A stretch of 35,452 nt of DNA, from NCBI GenBank assembly GCA_023515795.1, contig JALGPX010000022.1, positions 72,802 through 108,253 on the forward strand. The letters run 5' to 3'. Within the stretch, counting starts at the first letter, position 1. Every line of letters begins with the position of its first letter. The translations under genes were made by a program, and so were the position numbers. Below are positions 19,590 through 30,480 of the stretch, piece after piece. The DNA is from Amoeboaphelidium occidentale. Taxonomy: Eukaryota > Aphelidiomycota > Aphelidea. The notes below the pieces were generated by a model that saw nothing but the letters and a program-made list of their open reading frames with translations, was not told the DNA's origin and searched no databases.

Positions 19590-22500
19590 ATGTCTCATGC
19601 ACGGAAAACGTCTGCATTAGACACATCCAACGTTTCGAGTCCAGTATCCTTGAGTGGAGACGACGAAGGGAAAGCTTTGCCATCCTTTAGGTATGATCTC
19701 TCAATAGAATTGGCTTAAAGTTTCAGATCTGTTCCGCTACCACCAGTGGGAACCGATGAGGAAGAAGAGGACAACTTCGAAGACGACTTTGAAGATTTTG
19801 ATGACGGCGATAATAACGATATTAATAATAATAACGACAGTGCAAGGCGGGGCAATGCATGGGAGCAACAGAGCGAGAAGGACCGGTAACAATCGTCTGG
19901 GTAACGATAGACTTAGCTTTATAGGTGCGCTGTAGATTTCTCTCAAAAACTTGTGGCAGACATGAAGCAGACTATGTCAGCTGGAGGCTATTATGAGAAT
20001 GCTAACTCTCCGACATCACCTTCGCAACCAGTTGCTTCAAATTTATCACATATACTGGCTGGCGGTCCATCATCGAACACGTTTAGAAGACAATCAACTA
20101 AGGATGGTGGAAAGCCTCGACAGCCGCAACTTCTGCACAAGAGAATGCAAGATATGGCTATCAGTCAGGCTCAAGCTAACGACCTGATTCTCAGCACAAA
20201 CTTAGAGGAAATGGCAATCAACACGAACATACCTCAATGGCTAATATACTCTTGGACTTCAAAAGCAAAAGACAAGAAGATTACAGATAAACGAACACAG
20301 CAGTGCGTCGCAGAGGTATTTATATTTATAATGGTTAATACTTACTCTTCAGTTGATGGTGTTGAAACAATATGTGTTTCCTGTCGCATTGTGTCTGAGT
20401 CTAAGCGCTTCACACCAAGAGATCGTGGCAAGAAATCTACTGACAATATTTCAGAATGTTCATCTGATTCTAGACAAGAGCACTTATGACTCGTGGTCAA
20501 AAGATAATCGACCGCCTATTCCATTTCGTTCTGACTCTTTGGCGAAGCGAAAGGATCATGTCATCTCTTTCTTGGAAGCCATTATTGCCGAGGAAGTCGA
20601 TGAAGCAAGTAAGTGAATTTCGTTCTATGTTTTAACCTGTTAGAGTCTGAGTCTACATTATTCCGTTCAAACAATATAATTTCCAAACTACTGACATTAT
20701 ACGCTAATTTAGTTGGGAAAGACTATCTCTATGGTATACTGCACGAGGTAGTAGAAAAGGTTTTGGTTATGGGCAATATGGAAGTTGATCCAGCAAAACT
20801 AGAACAACAAGGACCTGACGCTATCAAGGACATTTATGCAAATATGAAAAGATTGCTTTCTGCTACTAAGCTGGTCTTAAGTAGTGTAATATCTTCTATG
20901 AGCAAATGTCCAATAGGGTTGAAAAAGCTGGCTTATATCATTCAACGTCAAGTAGAGAATAAGTTTCGTTCTAAAGCTGGGTCACCAGTTTCTCCTCAGG
21001 ATCCAAACATGAGCTCTAAATCACTTACTTTCGTAGATGGCGCCTCTCCTATATCTACAAATACTTCAAGACATGTTGCAGTGAGCGGCTTCATCTTCTT
21101 GAGATTCATTTGTCCTGCTATCGTGTCGCCGGATAGTTATGGTATTGTCAACCACCCACTAAATGCAACACAAAGAAGAACATTAATTCTGATCAGCAAA
21201 GTTTTGCAAAACTTGGCGAATGGAGTGAAGTTTGGTTCTAAAGAATCATACATGACACCAGCAAACGTTTTTCTGGAGGAGAATGAATCTTTGGTTCGTG
21301 GCTACTGTGAGTCGTTGCAGAGTATGGAGCAGGAGAATGTTTATTGGATAAACGATGCCATGGACATTGCTTCATTAGACGGAGCAAATTTTAGAGCAAG
21401 GATTGTAGAGTTGGAGCAATCATTTGAGCAAATTATGGCTGCTTTCAATACTTGCATGGGCAAGATTATGGACAAGATTGCAGATGTACAAGTCAGCGAA
21501 GTAATGACTTACACCGTTTTTGGTGCTTTGAAGTCTATGATTAAACGTTTCGAGCACATTGAACGTATTTACGATATTGCTTTCGGAGAAGGCAGCACTG
21601 AGAAGCATAGAGGCTCAATTTACGCTTTAAGTCAAAGAGACACAGAACTCATGAATAATTTTGTGCTTCTTGGAGGTTTAGAGGAAATTTTACTGATGAA
21701 TGATTGTGTTCTTCTGCGAGCAATGGTTATGCCTTCAAACTTTGTTCCTGGAAAGCCATTCTACATGTCTGCGGGTTTTGGAAATCACAATTCGCAACCT
21801 GGTGTTCACAGAGAGCTTGATGTTCTCGCAAGATCTGCTGTCCATATTTTATCTCCGCATGGTTCGTTGAAACTGGTGGAGTTTGTCGAATGGACTCTCT
21901 TGCAAGAAATAAGGCTTAGATCTACTGTTGCTCCTGGTCAGAAAAAACCTCCTTCAGGAGAAATTCTTAAAAAGATTCTGGCTGGTCCTTCAAATGAAGA
22001 CGCTAAAAGCAACCCGTACCAGCTTTCTATTTCATTCAGGCTCATTGTGTCCTTCTTTCTTGTTCACGTTAGGGATTTGCTCAAGACAGGAATATCTCAA
22101 GAACTACAGGATATTTGGGATAGCACTAACAACTTTGAGATTGATCCCTCAAAATTATCGGCTGAAGATAATGTGAAAGCAAACTTGGACAATTTGATAA
22201 ATGCTGCGATGAAGCTTTTTAATGCGATTGTTGGCAGCGCCAAGAATGCTCCTCCTGCGTTCAAAAGATTAATCAGGTACATATTCTTTCATCTTACCGA
22301 GAATGCAAGTGACACTGGAAAGGATTATGAAAAATCGCTGGCGATTCTTTCAAATTTCCTCTTTGTCTACGTTATTTGCCCGGCCGTGGCGACTCCGATT
22401 TTCTATGGCGTCCTTCCTGATAATACAAGGGCCTCTATGAGTGCTGCCACTCCCATGACTTCGGAAACGCATCCTTGCAGGACTTTTACTTTGATCAGCT

Positions 22501-23931
22501 ACATCATGCGTTTCTTATCAAACAAGTCTGTGGCTACATATATTGAAGGAAATCCTGTAGACTCACAGGAAGAATCAATTCTCTATGAAAAAGAAATCAT
22601 CGGATCTCTTGTCGAGCAGTGGAACAAATCAAGTATTCATATGGTCCAAGGTTTGATTCAAGTTCCACACGGTCAACCCGGTACAATGTCTCCTCACGGC
22701 TCATTCTCTACGCTATCGAAATCTTCGGATCCTCCGATACCGGTTTCCTCTGCTGCCCGCGCAAAAGGTAATTATAACTTATTCTTAACATTAACTTTTA
22801 GCATTGCTATACATTAGAAAAATGTTGGGTCCATCTTCGGTGAAGCATCTGAAAGGAATAGTCGACACTCAAAAATTTAAAGATGCTACTAGAAACATGA
22901 CTTTGAAAGATTTGAAAAAATCAGATAAATCGACGGATTCTTCACATTCAAGGAAAGAGGATTTGTCTGGGTTGAGAGTGGAGACAATTCAATACAAACT
23001 GATGGATCGAGTCAGAATTGTGTTCTCGAATATCTACAAAGAACCAGAGTCATTAAGCTTGCTAAGAGAAATTCAAGCACGCCAAAAGAGTATCCAGCAT
23101 GGAGTATCTCACGATAATAAGCTGGTGTCGGGAGAAGTACATGATGGTCTTGGCGATTCGAAACAAACTCCTGGAACTGAGAGAGGTCGAGCTGCAGGAT
23201 TTGTTGTTCTGAACAACAAAGCAAGAAAAGGAATGGCCAGTACATCCCATTCGTTTGATGCGAGAGCTAAATCGGAACATGCTGAAATGGCTGCTCTGGT
23301 AAAAGAAAAAGAAGTGTCTGCAACGACTTCTGCATCAAAGCTTCCAAATAATTCTTCAAGATGGAATTTGGTTTCCACTCCGGCTAATGTAGCTCAAGCA
23401 ACTAAGAATCTCATCAAGGGCATCTTTGCACATGCTACGAAGTCTCACCAGGTTGCGCCGCACGACGACGTGCTTGAAGAAAATATGTTCCTGGATGATG
23501 TCGACGAGAAGAAAGAGCAGGCTACAACTTCAAAAGATTCTGATAACAGAAATCCAAGCGAGAGTTCGGAAGATATTAGCAGAAGTCTTATTGGTGTGAT
23601 GAGACAAAGAAATTTGAGTCAACAAAGTTCAATCTCGGCCGCTGTTTCTGCTGATAAGAAAAGAGCAAAAATAAGGTTTCAAGAAGCTCCAGAGTACTCT
23701 GCTACGAACCCAGTCGAAAAAAAAGCCGTAGCTGAAAAAGATGAGTCGGATAATTCTGACATCGAAGACTCTGGGATTCTAAATTTTGAGCTTGACGAAG
23801 ATAAAGAAGAAAAGTCCGGATCTCCTGCAGTCAAAAGCAAAAGGCTTAAGCGTAGAAAGGGAAAAGACGGTAGCACATCTGAGGCCCCTGCAGCGAGTGT
23901 CGGAAGAAAGGGCGAAGAATTTGGGAAATGA
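19590..23931 (+). CDS. RasGAP-family protein with two RasGAP-like domains (six exons)
   Basis: Exons are 19590..19690, 19727..19885, 19925..20315, 20353..20608, 20644..22767 and 22802..23931; five introns are 34-39 bp. The 1386-residue product opens with a Ser-rich, then acidic head. The first RasGAP domain (about 230-520) has TLFRSNN, giving a candidate arginine finger at Arg310, and SGFIFLRFICPAIVSP (about 450-465), the FLRF..PA core. A second, diverged copy (about 620-930) repeats the architecture with PPAFKRLIRYIF and FLFVYVICPAVATP, where FLRF is lost. The tail is basic and Ser-rich. RasGAPs switch off Ras by GTP hydrolysis; the second copy may be regulatory. Exon 4/5 splicing creates the K-S-E-S-T-L-F-R segment, which supports the model. 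It converges with NSP1 (40 bp). Confidence 0.88.
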
Positions 23932-23971
23932 CTAGACGAATAACGGAAAAATAAATCCATAAAATGAGACT

Positions 23972-25590
23972 TTATAACTTTCGAAGACGATTAGATGCAT
24001 TCTGCATATCGCTTTCCATCACTTTGTCAAATTCCTTTACCTCATTGTATCGTTGTTTCAATTGATCAAGTGTCTGATCAACCCATCTTAAACTGTTAAA
24101 TTGTTCATTCAACACTTTGTTAATCAACTCAATCTAAAATAAGAAGCTAACATATACAAACTTACCGATGATTCTTTTCCATCTTTACTTGGATTCCAAA
24201 TGCTATTTGCTTGTTTCACTAGATCGTCTACATCTTGCTGGAGGGTTTCCACTTCCCGCACTAGTGATTCAGCCAACTGATAAGTTTTTTCTCTCTCTTC
24301 CTGGGCTGAAACACCTCCTGGTATAGCGAGTTTAATTCTTGAATCGTTCTGTGATAATGCCGCACGAAGTTTGTCTTCAAATACGTCCAGCTCTTTGTCT
24401 AAATGAGCCTGTTGAGACTCAATATAATCAAGAGTGGAAGACATATTCTCCTGTACGGAACTCATCTTCTTAGCCTCAGTAGCAAGCTTGTAAATTTTAT
24501 CAGCATTTTCTAGGACCTTCATATCAGCTTCTGCGACTTCTGCAGCTTTCCTGTGGAACAATGCAACACTATCATGCAACTCAGTTTGCCAGTCGTTCAA
24601 AATGTCTCCCAAAGTTTTGCCCTTCAAGTTACTCAATATCTCCGTAGATGGAACCGCGTGTTTTTCATTGGGTTTTGCAGTAGAATCCTTTGAAGAATCG
24701 CCGGGCTTTGCACCAAAAGAAAATGATGAAGTTGGAGCCGCAGTTTTTGTTGTATCTGCCACCGTAGTAGTAGCTGCTGTCGTGTCCTTAGAAGGAGGGA
24801 CTGTCGGGATCTTAAATGAAGGTGTTTCAGGTGGCTTTTCAGTCTTTGCCAAACCTAATCCAGTCGTTCCAGTAGTAGCAGGCGTTTTTAGCGCAGATAA
24901 TGTAAGAGGACTCTGAGACACAACGCTAAACTTTAGACAACCAAAAAGGAAAACTTACTTTGAACTCTGTGCAGGTGTCTGAAATGAAAATCCAGTTGAT
25001 GGTGCAGGCGTTGACGGAACAACTGTCGTCGCACCTGAAGCACCAAAAGAAAATCCTCCTGTTGATGGCTTTGTATCCGTTGGTTTTGCTGGTGTTGCTG
25101 CTGCTGTAGCTGCTCCAAAGCTAAACGATGGAGCGCTGGAAGTAGCAGCACCTGCAGCTGGAGCGCCACCAATAGAAAATCCTTCAGTCGATTTTGCAGT
25201 TGCGTCTTTAGCTGCAGGTACGCCTCCAAAAGACGGTGTAGCTGTTGTGCCTCCAAATGAAAACGAATTAGCCCCAGAAGGTTGAGCAGGTTTTGCAGCA
25301 GAACCAAAACTTAACCCAGTAGAAGATGGTCCCTGTGTTGCATTTCCTGTCTGTGTACTTGGTGCTGCTGTAGACGCCCCGAATGAGAATCCAGTAGAAC
25401 TAGAACTCGCTTGTGCCTGTTGTGTGGCACCTGCTGTTGGAGCATTTCCGAATGAAAATGACGGTGCCTGTGTCGTTCCTGCAGCGCCAAAATTAAATCC
25501 ACTGACCGGTTTATTAACCCCAGGCTTCTGAGTGTTATTCGTACCTCCTAATGAAAATCCTGAACTGTTATTCTGATTTCCGCCAAACAT
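23972..25590 (-). CDS. NSP1: FG-nucleoporin Nsp1/Nup62 (three exons)
   Basis: Exons are 24959..25590, 24166..24925 and 23972..24133, with introns of 33 and 32 bp, giving 517 residues. Residues 1-300 are FG repeats (FSFG, FNFG, FSLGG) in Ala/Thr/Ser/Pro-rich spacers. The C-terminal part (from about 325) is the Nsp1 coiled-coil domain: LGDILNDWQTELHDSVALFHRKAAEVAEAD is its signature. The last exon adds IELINKVLNEQFNSLRWVDQTL, the conserved end of Nsp1_C. This nucleoporin forms the central-channel complex with Nup57 and Nup49 homologues and binds karyopherins through FG motifs. It is divergent from nicastrin, with 69 bp between ATGs. Confidence 0.95.
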
Positions 25591-25659
25591 TCCGCTTTCG
25601 ATTCAGGAAAATCATTCAACAGTTTCTGGTCCAGTATTTCTTGGAACAGCCAAATTCAC

Positions 25660-27697
25660 ATGAAACATTTCTTACTCCTCATTACGATCTTGAATATACT
25701 GATCTTTTCTGTATCTTGCTCAAAGATCAGCTCTCTGGTTTACTCTGATCATGACAGTATCAGTATCTGCCTTCGACATTTAAATGGAACAAGCTCTGTT
25801 GGGTGTCAAGGTTTCAATCGATCTTACATTAAGCATGAAGCTCATACTTTTTTATAGGAAAATCTTTTGGAGGTTCATATGGAGTTTTATACAAAGTATC
25901 AACCGAGAAGCATATTGAGGATCTGGATGATAAAAAGTATGATGCAAAGTATGTTGCAGTTGTTTCACCTCAGATCTTTTCCCGTGCTGTAGTGGAAAGT
26001 CTGTCAAGAACTGGAAAGTGTTCAGGTGTTCTTGTGCCATTGCTGGCAAATGATTCTGCAACAGGAGTGTTAAGTGGTTTTGATCCTCCAGCTGGATTCT
26101 CAGATGAGGTCAAATCAGATACTAATCCATTCGTAACAATTATGCGTCTTTGAAGCTTTACTTACGATCTTAGGGAAGAGATCTGATGAATGTTAATGCA
26201 CCGTTTCCAATCGCAGCTATTGCTCCAACAGATGTCAAAGTAATCGAGATCCTTCGCGAGAGTCTTGAGTACAATGAGAAGAGCAGTTTCACCTCTTTTC
26301 CTTTGTATGGAACTCAGGTTGATGGATTTATGTTTGCTACAGATAATAGTGAAACATGTCTCAGACGTTCTGTTGGTCAAACTAGAGATTTCTGTTGGCC
26401 CGTTGGTGGCAGTTCCGTTTATGCTAGTACCAAATCTCCCGAAGAAACAGCAAAATCGTCAGTTATTTTTGTATCATCAACGATGGATGCCAGAAGTATT
26501 TTTCCAGACTTCGCTTATGGATACAATGCGTATCAGTCTGGTTTGATTGTCAGTTTAAGTGTAGCTGCAGCAATAAGTACGATTCCTAGATACAAAGACT
26601 GGAATAGCTCTATAGTATTTACCGCTTTCAATGCAGAATCTTGGGGCTTGGCTGGGTCATCAAGGTTCTTCCGTGATATAAATGAGTTTCAATGTCAAGA
26701 ATCATCTAGAGAAAACGCTTGTTCTAGGCCTTACTTTATCAATACTGATTTCAAAAAACTAAGCACAGATCGCTTAGTCGCTTTCATAGAATTGGGTCAG
26801 CTCTTATATTCTAACAGAACAGTTTATGCACATTCGAAAGGTGGTGATAGCACAATAAGGTCTCTTATGCAATCGAACGCTGGCTCTTTGGACTTTAAAG
26901 TGGCATCAAATGCTGATATACCTGACTCTTCAAGCAAATCTTTTCTAGAGTTTAATCCTTCAAAACCTCAAATTTTATTGGAAGACTTTGATCAAAAGTT
27001 TACAAATCCATACTTCAACAGTCCGTATGATTCACCCGAATTCGTTGGAGCGAATTACACTGAGAAACTATGTGATACTGCTAATATGGTGCTAAAATCT
27101 ATTTACACTCTTGCGAATCCTAATAACGCCTCGATCCCTTTGAATTCGATTAACGTCAACTGCTCACTTGTCTCTGAGTTGGATTATTGTCTCAACAAAA
27201 ATTTTAGCTGTCCGCTTGTGAGAGAAATCGCAGGCATCTCTGGCGCTGGACCGATAATGAGATATGTGTTTAGGTTCAGCGGAGATTTCGCAAGTGGAAG
27301 ATCTCACACTCCGAGTGTACTATCAAGGTTCATCTTTCGCTACTTTGCGAAGACTTTTGCTGAACAGATATCAGACAAAAAATGTGTTGTAAACTCAGAT
27401 TGTGATGGTGACGATGTATGTGCTTCTTCAAAATGTGTTACATCATTCGCTCGTTACCATGACGCTTACGGGCTTGGACTAGAGTACAATTATGCGTTAC
27501 AAAGATTTTCAGTTGTGGATCCTGCAAAGCCCTCGTGGACTGTCAGCAATTTCAACACCGGTGGAATCCGCGTACTACAAATGGATAACACAGCAGATCA
27601 AATTGGGCAACTGTTTGGAGGAATCTTTATGACTCTATTGAGCATATATGGAATACGAACAGGAAAACAATTTATTATTCATAAACTGACCGCTTGA
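25660..27697 (+). CDS. NCSTN: Nicastrin, gamma-secretase substrate-gating subunit (three exons)
   Basis: Exons are 25660..25810, 25858..26132 and 26174..27697, with introns of 47 and 41 bp, giving 649 residues. A signal peptide (MKHFLLLITILNILIFSVSC) precedes LNGTSSVGCQGKSFGGSYGVLY, the nicastrin N-terminal pattern, and VAVVSPQIFSRAVV. The aminopeptidase-like ectodomain contains VFTAFNAESWGLAGSSRFF (about 290-305), equivalent to the FNGE..DYIGS segment, and YFNSPYDSPEF. Several N-x-S/T sequons and cysteines fit a secreted ectodomain. A single membrane helix lies near the C-terminus (IGQLFGGIFMTLLSIYGI). Nicastrin works with presenilin, Aph-1 and Pen-2 to cleave type I membrane proteins. None of these partners is in the window. 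It ends 5 bp before the convergent CDGSH gene. Confidence 0.9.
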
Positions 27698-27702
27698 TGA
27701 CA

Positions 27703-28068
27703 TTAATTTTTATGTAGTTGCTTAGCGTAACCACATTGACACAGTTTCAAATCCTCAATGTCGTGGTCCTTCACGCAATCTTGTATTTGTTTCAGATACT
27801 TTAACGGCAAATTATTGTGTGAACCATCGCAATAAGGCGGGTCTGATGTGTATTTACAGTTACAAATACTAAATTGAGTCTGCCCTGCTTCTGGAACCTT
27901 CCATATCAGCGGCTTAAACGCTGTTCCAATATGAGAATTGTCGCACCACGGCTGGGCTTTACTTAAACCACATGTACACCATCGTTTAACTTCACCTGGC
28001 CGTAAATCGCGCAAATTCGAAGGTCCATAAGTTGGAACTGCAGGTTTATTTGTGATTTTCTCATTCAT
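27703..28068 (-). CDS. Twin-CDGSH iron-sulfur protein (CISD3/MiNT-like)
   Basis: The start is ATG 28068 (121 residues); a longer frame needs TTG. Two iron-sulfur motifs are complete: C31-x-C33-x8-C42-x3-H46 (CTCGLSKAQPWCDNSH) and C69-x-C71-x8-C80-x3-H84 (CNCKYTSDPPYCDGSH). Each should bind one 2Fe-2S cluster through three Cys and one His, as in mitochondrial CISD3. A third C-x-C pair (C110, C112, in LCQCGYAKQ) follows without the distal Cys and His. The N-terminus has no obvious targeting presequence. The start codon is only 11 nt from that of the divergent membrane protein gene. Confidence 0.9.
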   Translation of the reverse strand: MNEKITNKPAVPTYGPSNLRDLRPGEVKRWCTCGLSKAQPWCDNSHIGTAFKPLIWKVPEAGQTQFSICNCKYTSDPPYCDGSHNNLPLKYLKQIQDCVKDHDIEDLKLCQCGYAKQLHKN

Positions 28069-28079
28069 CACAATCAAAA
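28069..28079. promoter_or_regulatory. 11-nt gap between two divergent start codons
   Basis: The ATG of the minus-strand CDGSH gene ends at 28068 and that of the plus-strand membrane protein begins at 28080. The 11 bases between them (CACAATCAAAA) cannot contain two promoters and leaders, so each gene's promoter and 5' UTR must lie within the other's coding sequence, or the transcripts overlap antisense. Confidence 0.6.
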
Positions 28080-28715
28080 ATGGACTCTGTAATCGGCATT
28101 CCTCCTCCTATAATGATGAGCCCTGTCTTAAAAGATCAACCTCAGCTCCCTGAAATCCCACAGATTACAAGCTTGCCAACTGCTGAAGCTGACCGCGTTC
28201 AAATGAGACAATCGATTCTTGTGCAAGTTCGCGAGAAGATAGACCTCTACTCCAGCCTGAAAACAGCATGGAGTGTTGCGTATTATGTATTGGGTGGATT
28301 AGCTTTACTATCGAACATTATTGTTTTGGCAATGACCTCATTTAGCCTTTCTCAGTACGTGACAGGAGAAGTCAATGGATTCCTTGTGCGTGACATAATC
28401 GTGACGGTTTGCGGGGCAGTCGCTGCGATTACGCTCAGCTTGAACACAATTTTGAGGTCAAATATGAACGCGACTTATTTCCAAGAGGCTGTTAGTAAAT
28501 ACAAAGAGTTGGAGATCACTGTGTGGAGCGATTTGTTTGCTACGAGTAACAGACTGGCAGTTCTTAACCAAACTTATGACAGCGCCGGGGTAGGCACAAT
28601 GTTGAACTTCAGCAATATCTCTGATGCTCTAATTCCGAACAAGAAATCCAAACAGGGCTCAGGTACTCCAGAGACCAAATTGCCCAGAAGAACTGTTGAG
28701 TTTCACGAGTGTTAA
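28080..28715 (+). CDS. Two-transmembrane protein with SLATT-like layout
   Basis: A 211-residue frame without introns. Two membrane helices are clear: about 68-90 (AYYVLGGLALLSNIIVLAM) and 104-124 (DIIVTVCGAVAAITLSLNTI). They are flanked by helical cytosolic segments (QMRQSILVQVREKIDLYSSLKTAW before, FQEAVSKYKELEITVWSDLF after). A juxtamembrane helix, two close hydrophobic helices and a following helix with Y-x-x-L is the layout of the SLATT superfamily, which has fungal members. The match is topological and I see no decisive motif. The N-terminus is Pro-rich, and the C-terminus is basic and Ser-rich. It could be a pore-forming or signalling membrane protein; function is unknown. Confidence 0.65.
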   Translation: MDSVIGIPPPIMMSPVLKDQPQLPEIPQITSLPTAEADRVQMRQSILVQVREKIDLYSSLKTAWSVAYYVLGGLALLSNIIVLAMTSFSLSQYVTGEVNGFLVRDIIVTVCGAVAAITLSLNTILRSNMNATYFQEAVSKYKELEITVWSDLFATSNRLAVLNQTYDSAGVGTMLNFSNISDALIPNKKSKQGSGTPETKLPRRTVEFHEC

Positions 28716-28768
28716 GTTAAGATTTTTGGAATGAATAAATTCGTTCTACCATTGAGTGTAAATACAAT

Positions 28769-29480
28769 TTATTCAATTTGAGCAGTGGTTACGGCACACG
28801 TTAGCGTTCTGTCTCCGGAGATCAAACGGATTCTGACTTGATAATTGCCTCTTGGCGTTCTTGGTGAAATTTGTAGAGGCTCAATAATTTCAGAGCCACT
28901 GAACTGATTTATCGCAAACATAACCAGACGAATAGCCCATTGGTTTATAGGGCAGCGAACCTGTGTGGCATTTGGAAAGTGCCCCGCGATAAAATCACAT
29001 AAATCGATCTAAACATATCTAGTTAGTAAACGAAAAAACTAAAGAGGGAATATTCTTACTGTTCGTCGGGGACCTCTTATGATAGATCCCTTCTTCCAGC
29101 TATCCATCAAGAAATACGTTCCTGGCAGAATATCATCCTCCAAATAAATATTCGTCTGAAAAGTAACATTCTCTCCGCGCCTTCTTATTAAGATACATTC
29201 GCAGTTAAGATTACCTGAGGGGATAAGGCGAAAATGTCACATTCGCATAACTGTTTGTTGGAGTGCTCATACAGCTTTCCCATTTTGGCGCGACAACACT
29301 TTCAGAATTATTCGCTTCCAATTGTGACAACCGCAACGCCCTCTGAGGAAACGCATCCATCATGAGACACTTATTTTCAATGCATTGCTGTGCTGCGTAC
29401 GGCGTAACAATTATTGATAGTATAAATACGGCTAGGATCATCATGTTGCGTCTGATCAAAAGCCAAAAATTGCAAAACAT
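28769..29480 (-). CDS. Secreted ML-domain (NPC2 / PG-PI transfer protein-like) lipid-binding protein, three exons
   Basis: Exons are 29215..29480, 29060..29183 and 28769..29008; introns are 31 and 51 bp, the latter with a perfect TACTAAC branch site. The 209-residue product starts at ATG 29480, or at Met13 (29444), which gives a cleaner signal peptide (MMILAVFILSIIVTPYAAQQ). After splicing it reads GENVTFQTNIYLEDDILPGTYFLM, then TIDLCDFI, RCPINQW and ISPRTPRGNYQVRIRLIS with a final TLTC. This Cys/Gly pattern (D-L-C, C-P, P-x-x-P-x-G-x-Y) is the ML domain used by NPC2 and fungal phosphatidylglycerol/phosphatidylinositol transfer proteins. N-linked sequons are present. It converges with the two-TM gene, with 53 bp holding an AATAAA. 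Confidence 0.8.
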
Positions 29481-29660
29481 TTCAAACGAAGCTATAGATT
29501 TTAAGAAAGCTGTAGCCGGTAACTTAATTCGTATATGAATAACTCATTTATTTGTTTAGTTATTGAGACAATCGGAAAATTCGCGTGGCGTCGATGTTTC
29601 AGTGGATCAGACAAGACCGTATAAATCAAGGAGGTTCGTGTGACTCACTCTTAACTGAAA

Positions 29661-30284
29661 ATGTTCACGACAGCGCAAAAGAGCGATAAAATTTGGGTAT
29701 TTAGAGAAGGACTGGAAAGGGCAGAATCGTTCTTGTTGTCAAAACTTCCCATGGATGTTTATGACGTTGATGATTTCTGTCGCTACATTCAGAGACGTTA
29801 CAACGATCATTATGGTTCCATGACTGATAAAGATTCCATCAGAATGAAAATCAAACGTAGTGGAACTGAAATTCGTAGTTTTACAAGCTTATCGTGTTTT
29901 GCAGGTAACACGGAAGAGGCCGCATACATCCTTTTTGTCGCGACTGGAAAACCGTATCAAGCGAGACCTTTGAATGTCAAAAAGGTTATTCATGATAATG
30001 TTCAAATCTAATTTTAGTTTAAAAAGAGAAAATGGCCAATTAAGGAATGGTCCACGTCTAGAACAAATCGTAAAGCATTACCATTTTTCGATTTCTGGTC
30101 GCCAAAGCAGGAGGAAGATCTTCCATCATATTCGAAATCAATTCAAACTCCCATTTGGAACCATAATGCAAATGTACCTGATCAATCGACCAGCAAGGCT
30201 GCCGAAGCTTATGGGGCGAAATTGGTCAAACAGTACCGAAACGAGATTTGGGAAAGTGATCAAACCTTGTTCCCATTGTTCTGA
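29661..30284 (+). CDS. Unrecognised 196-residue protein (two exons)
   Basis: Exons are 29661..29984 and 30018..30284 with a 33-bp intron (GTTATT..CTAATTTTAG). Splicing joins PLNVKK to FKKRKWPIKEW and keeps the frame open for 89 more codons, which strongly supports the model. The N-terminal half looks globular (WVFREGLERAESFLLSKLP, DVDDFCRYIQRRYNDHYG). The middle is basic, and the C-terminus is aromatic (EIWESDQTLFPLF). I see no known motif, signal peptide or membrane span. Its end overlaps a small minus-strand ORF by 25 bp. Confidence 0.7.
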
Positions 30285-30424
30285 TCAAGCCTTTCTCGCG
30301 CTAATACGAGATCACTAAACTTAATAGAACAATTGAAACATTCAGGAAATCCTGAAACCAACTGATAACGTTTTCTGTCTCGATCGGTGATTTTGTGTGG
30401 CTGCTTTTGCGATGCGCTTGCCAT
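30260..30424 (-). CDS. Doubtful small ORF (54 codons)
   Basis: ATG 30424 opens MASASQKQPHKITDRDRKRYQLVSG and ends at 30260. It contains one CFNC pair (ECFNCSIKFSDLV) but no second metal-binding pair. The ATG is 56 bp from the divergent gene at 30481, the usual spacing here, and the 3' end overlaps the upstream plus-strand gene by 25 bp. A possible GTTTCA..TTTAG intron would truncate it. It may be a genuine small protein or chance. Confidence 0.25.
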   Translation of the reverse strand: MASASQKQPHKITDRDRKRYQLVSGFPECFNCSIKFSDLVLARERLDQNNGNKV

Positions 30425-30480
30425 TCTCGGCGCGTGTTGTTGTTTCAGGAAGTTAGAAGGCTTTTTACTATTCAAAGAAA

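Noticed and set aside
24933-25307. Gln/Leu-rich minus-strand frame
   Set aside because: It is a shifted reading of the Nsp1 FG-repeat region.
29974-30318. 114-residue plus-strand frame starting MSKRLFMIM
   Set aside because: It reads through the 33-bp intron; the spliced frame joins the upstream exon and gives a more protein-like sequence.
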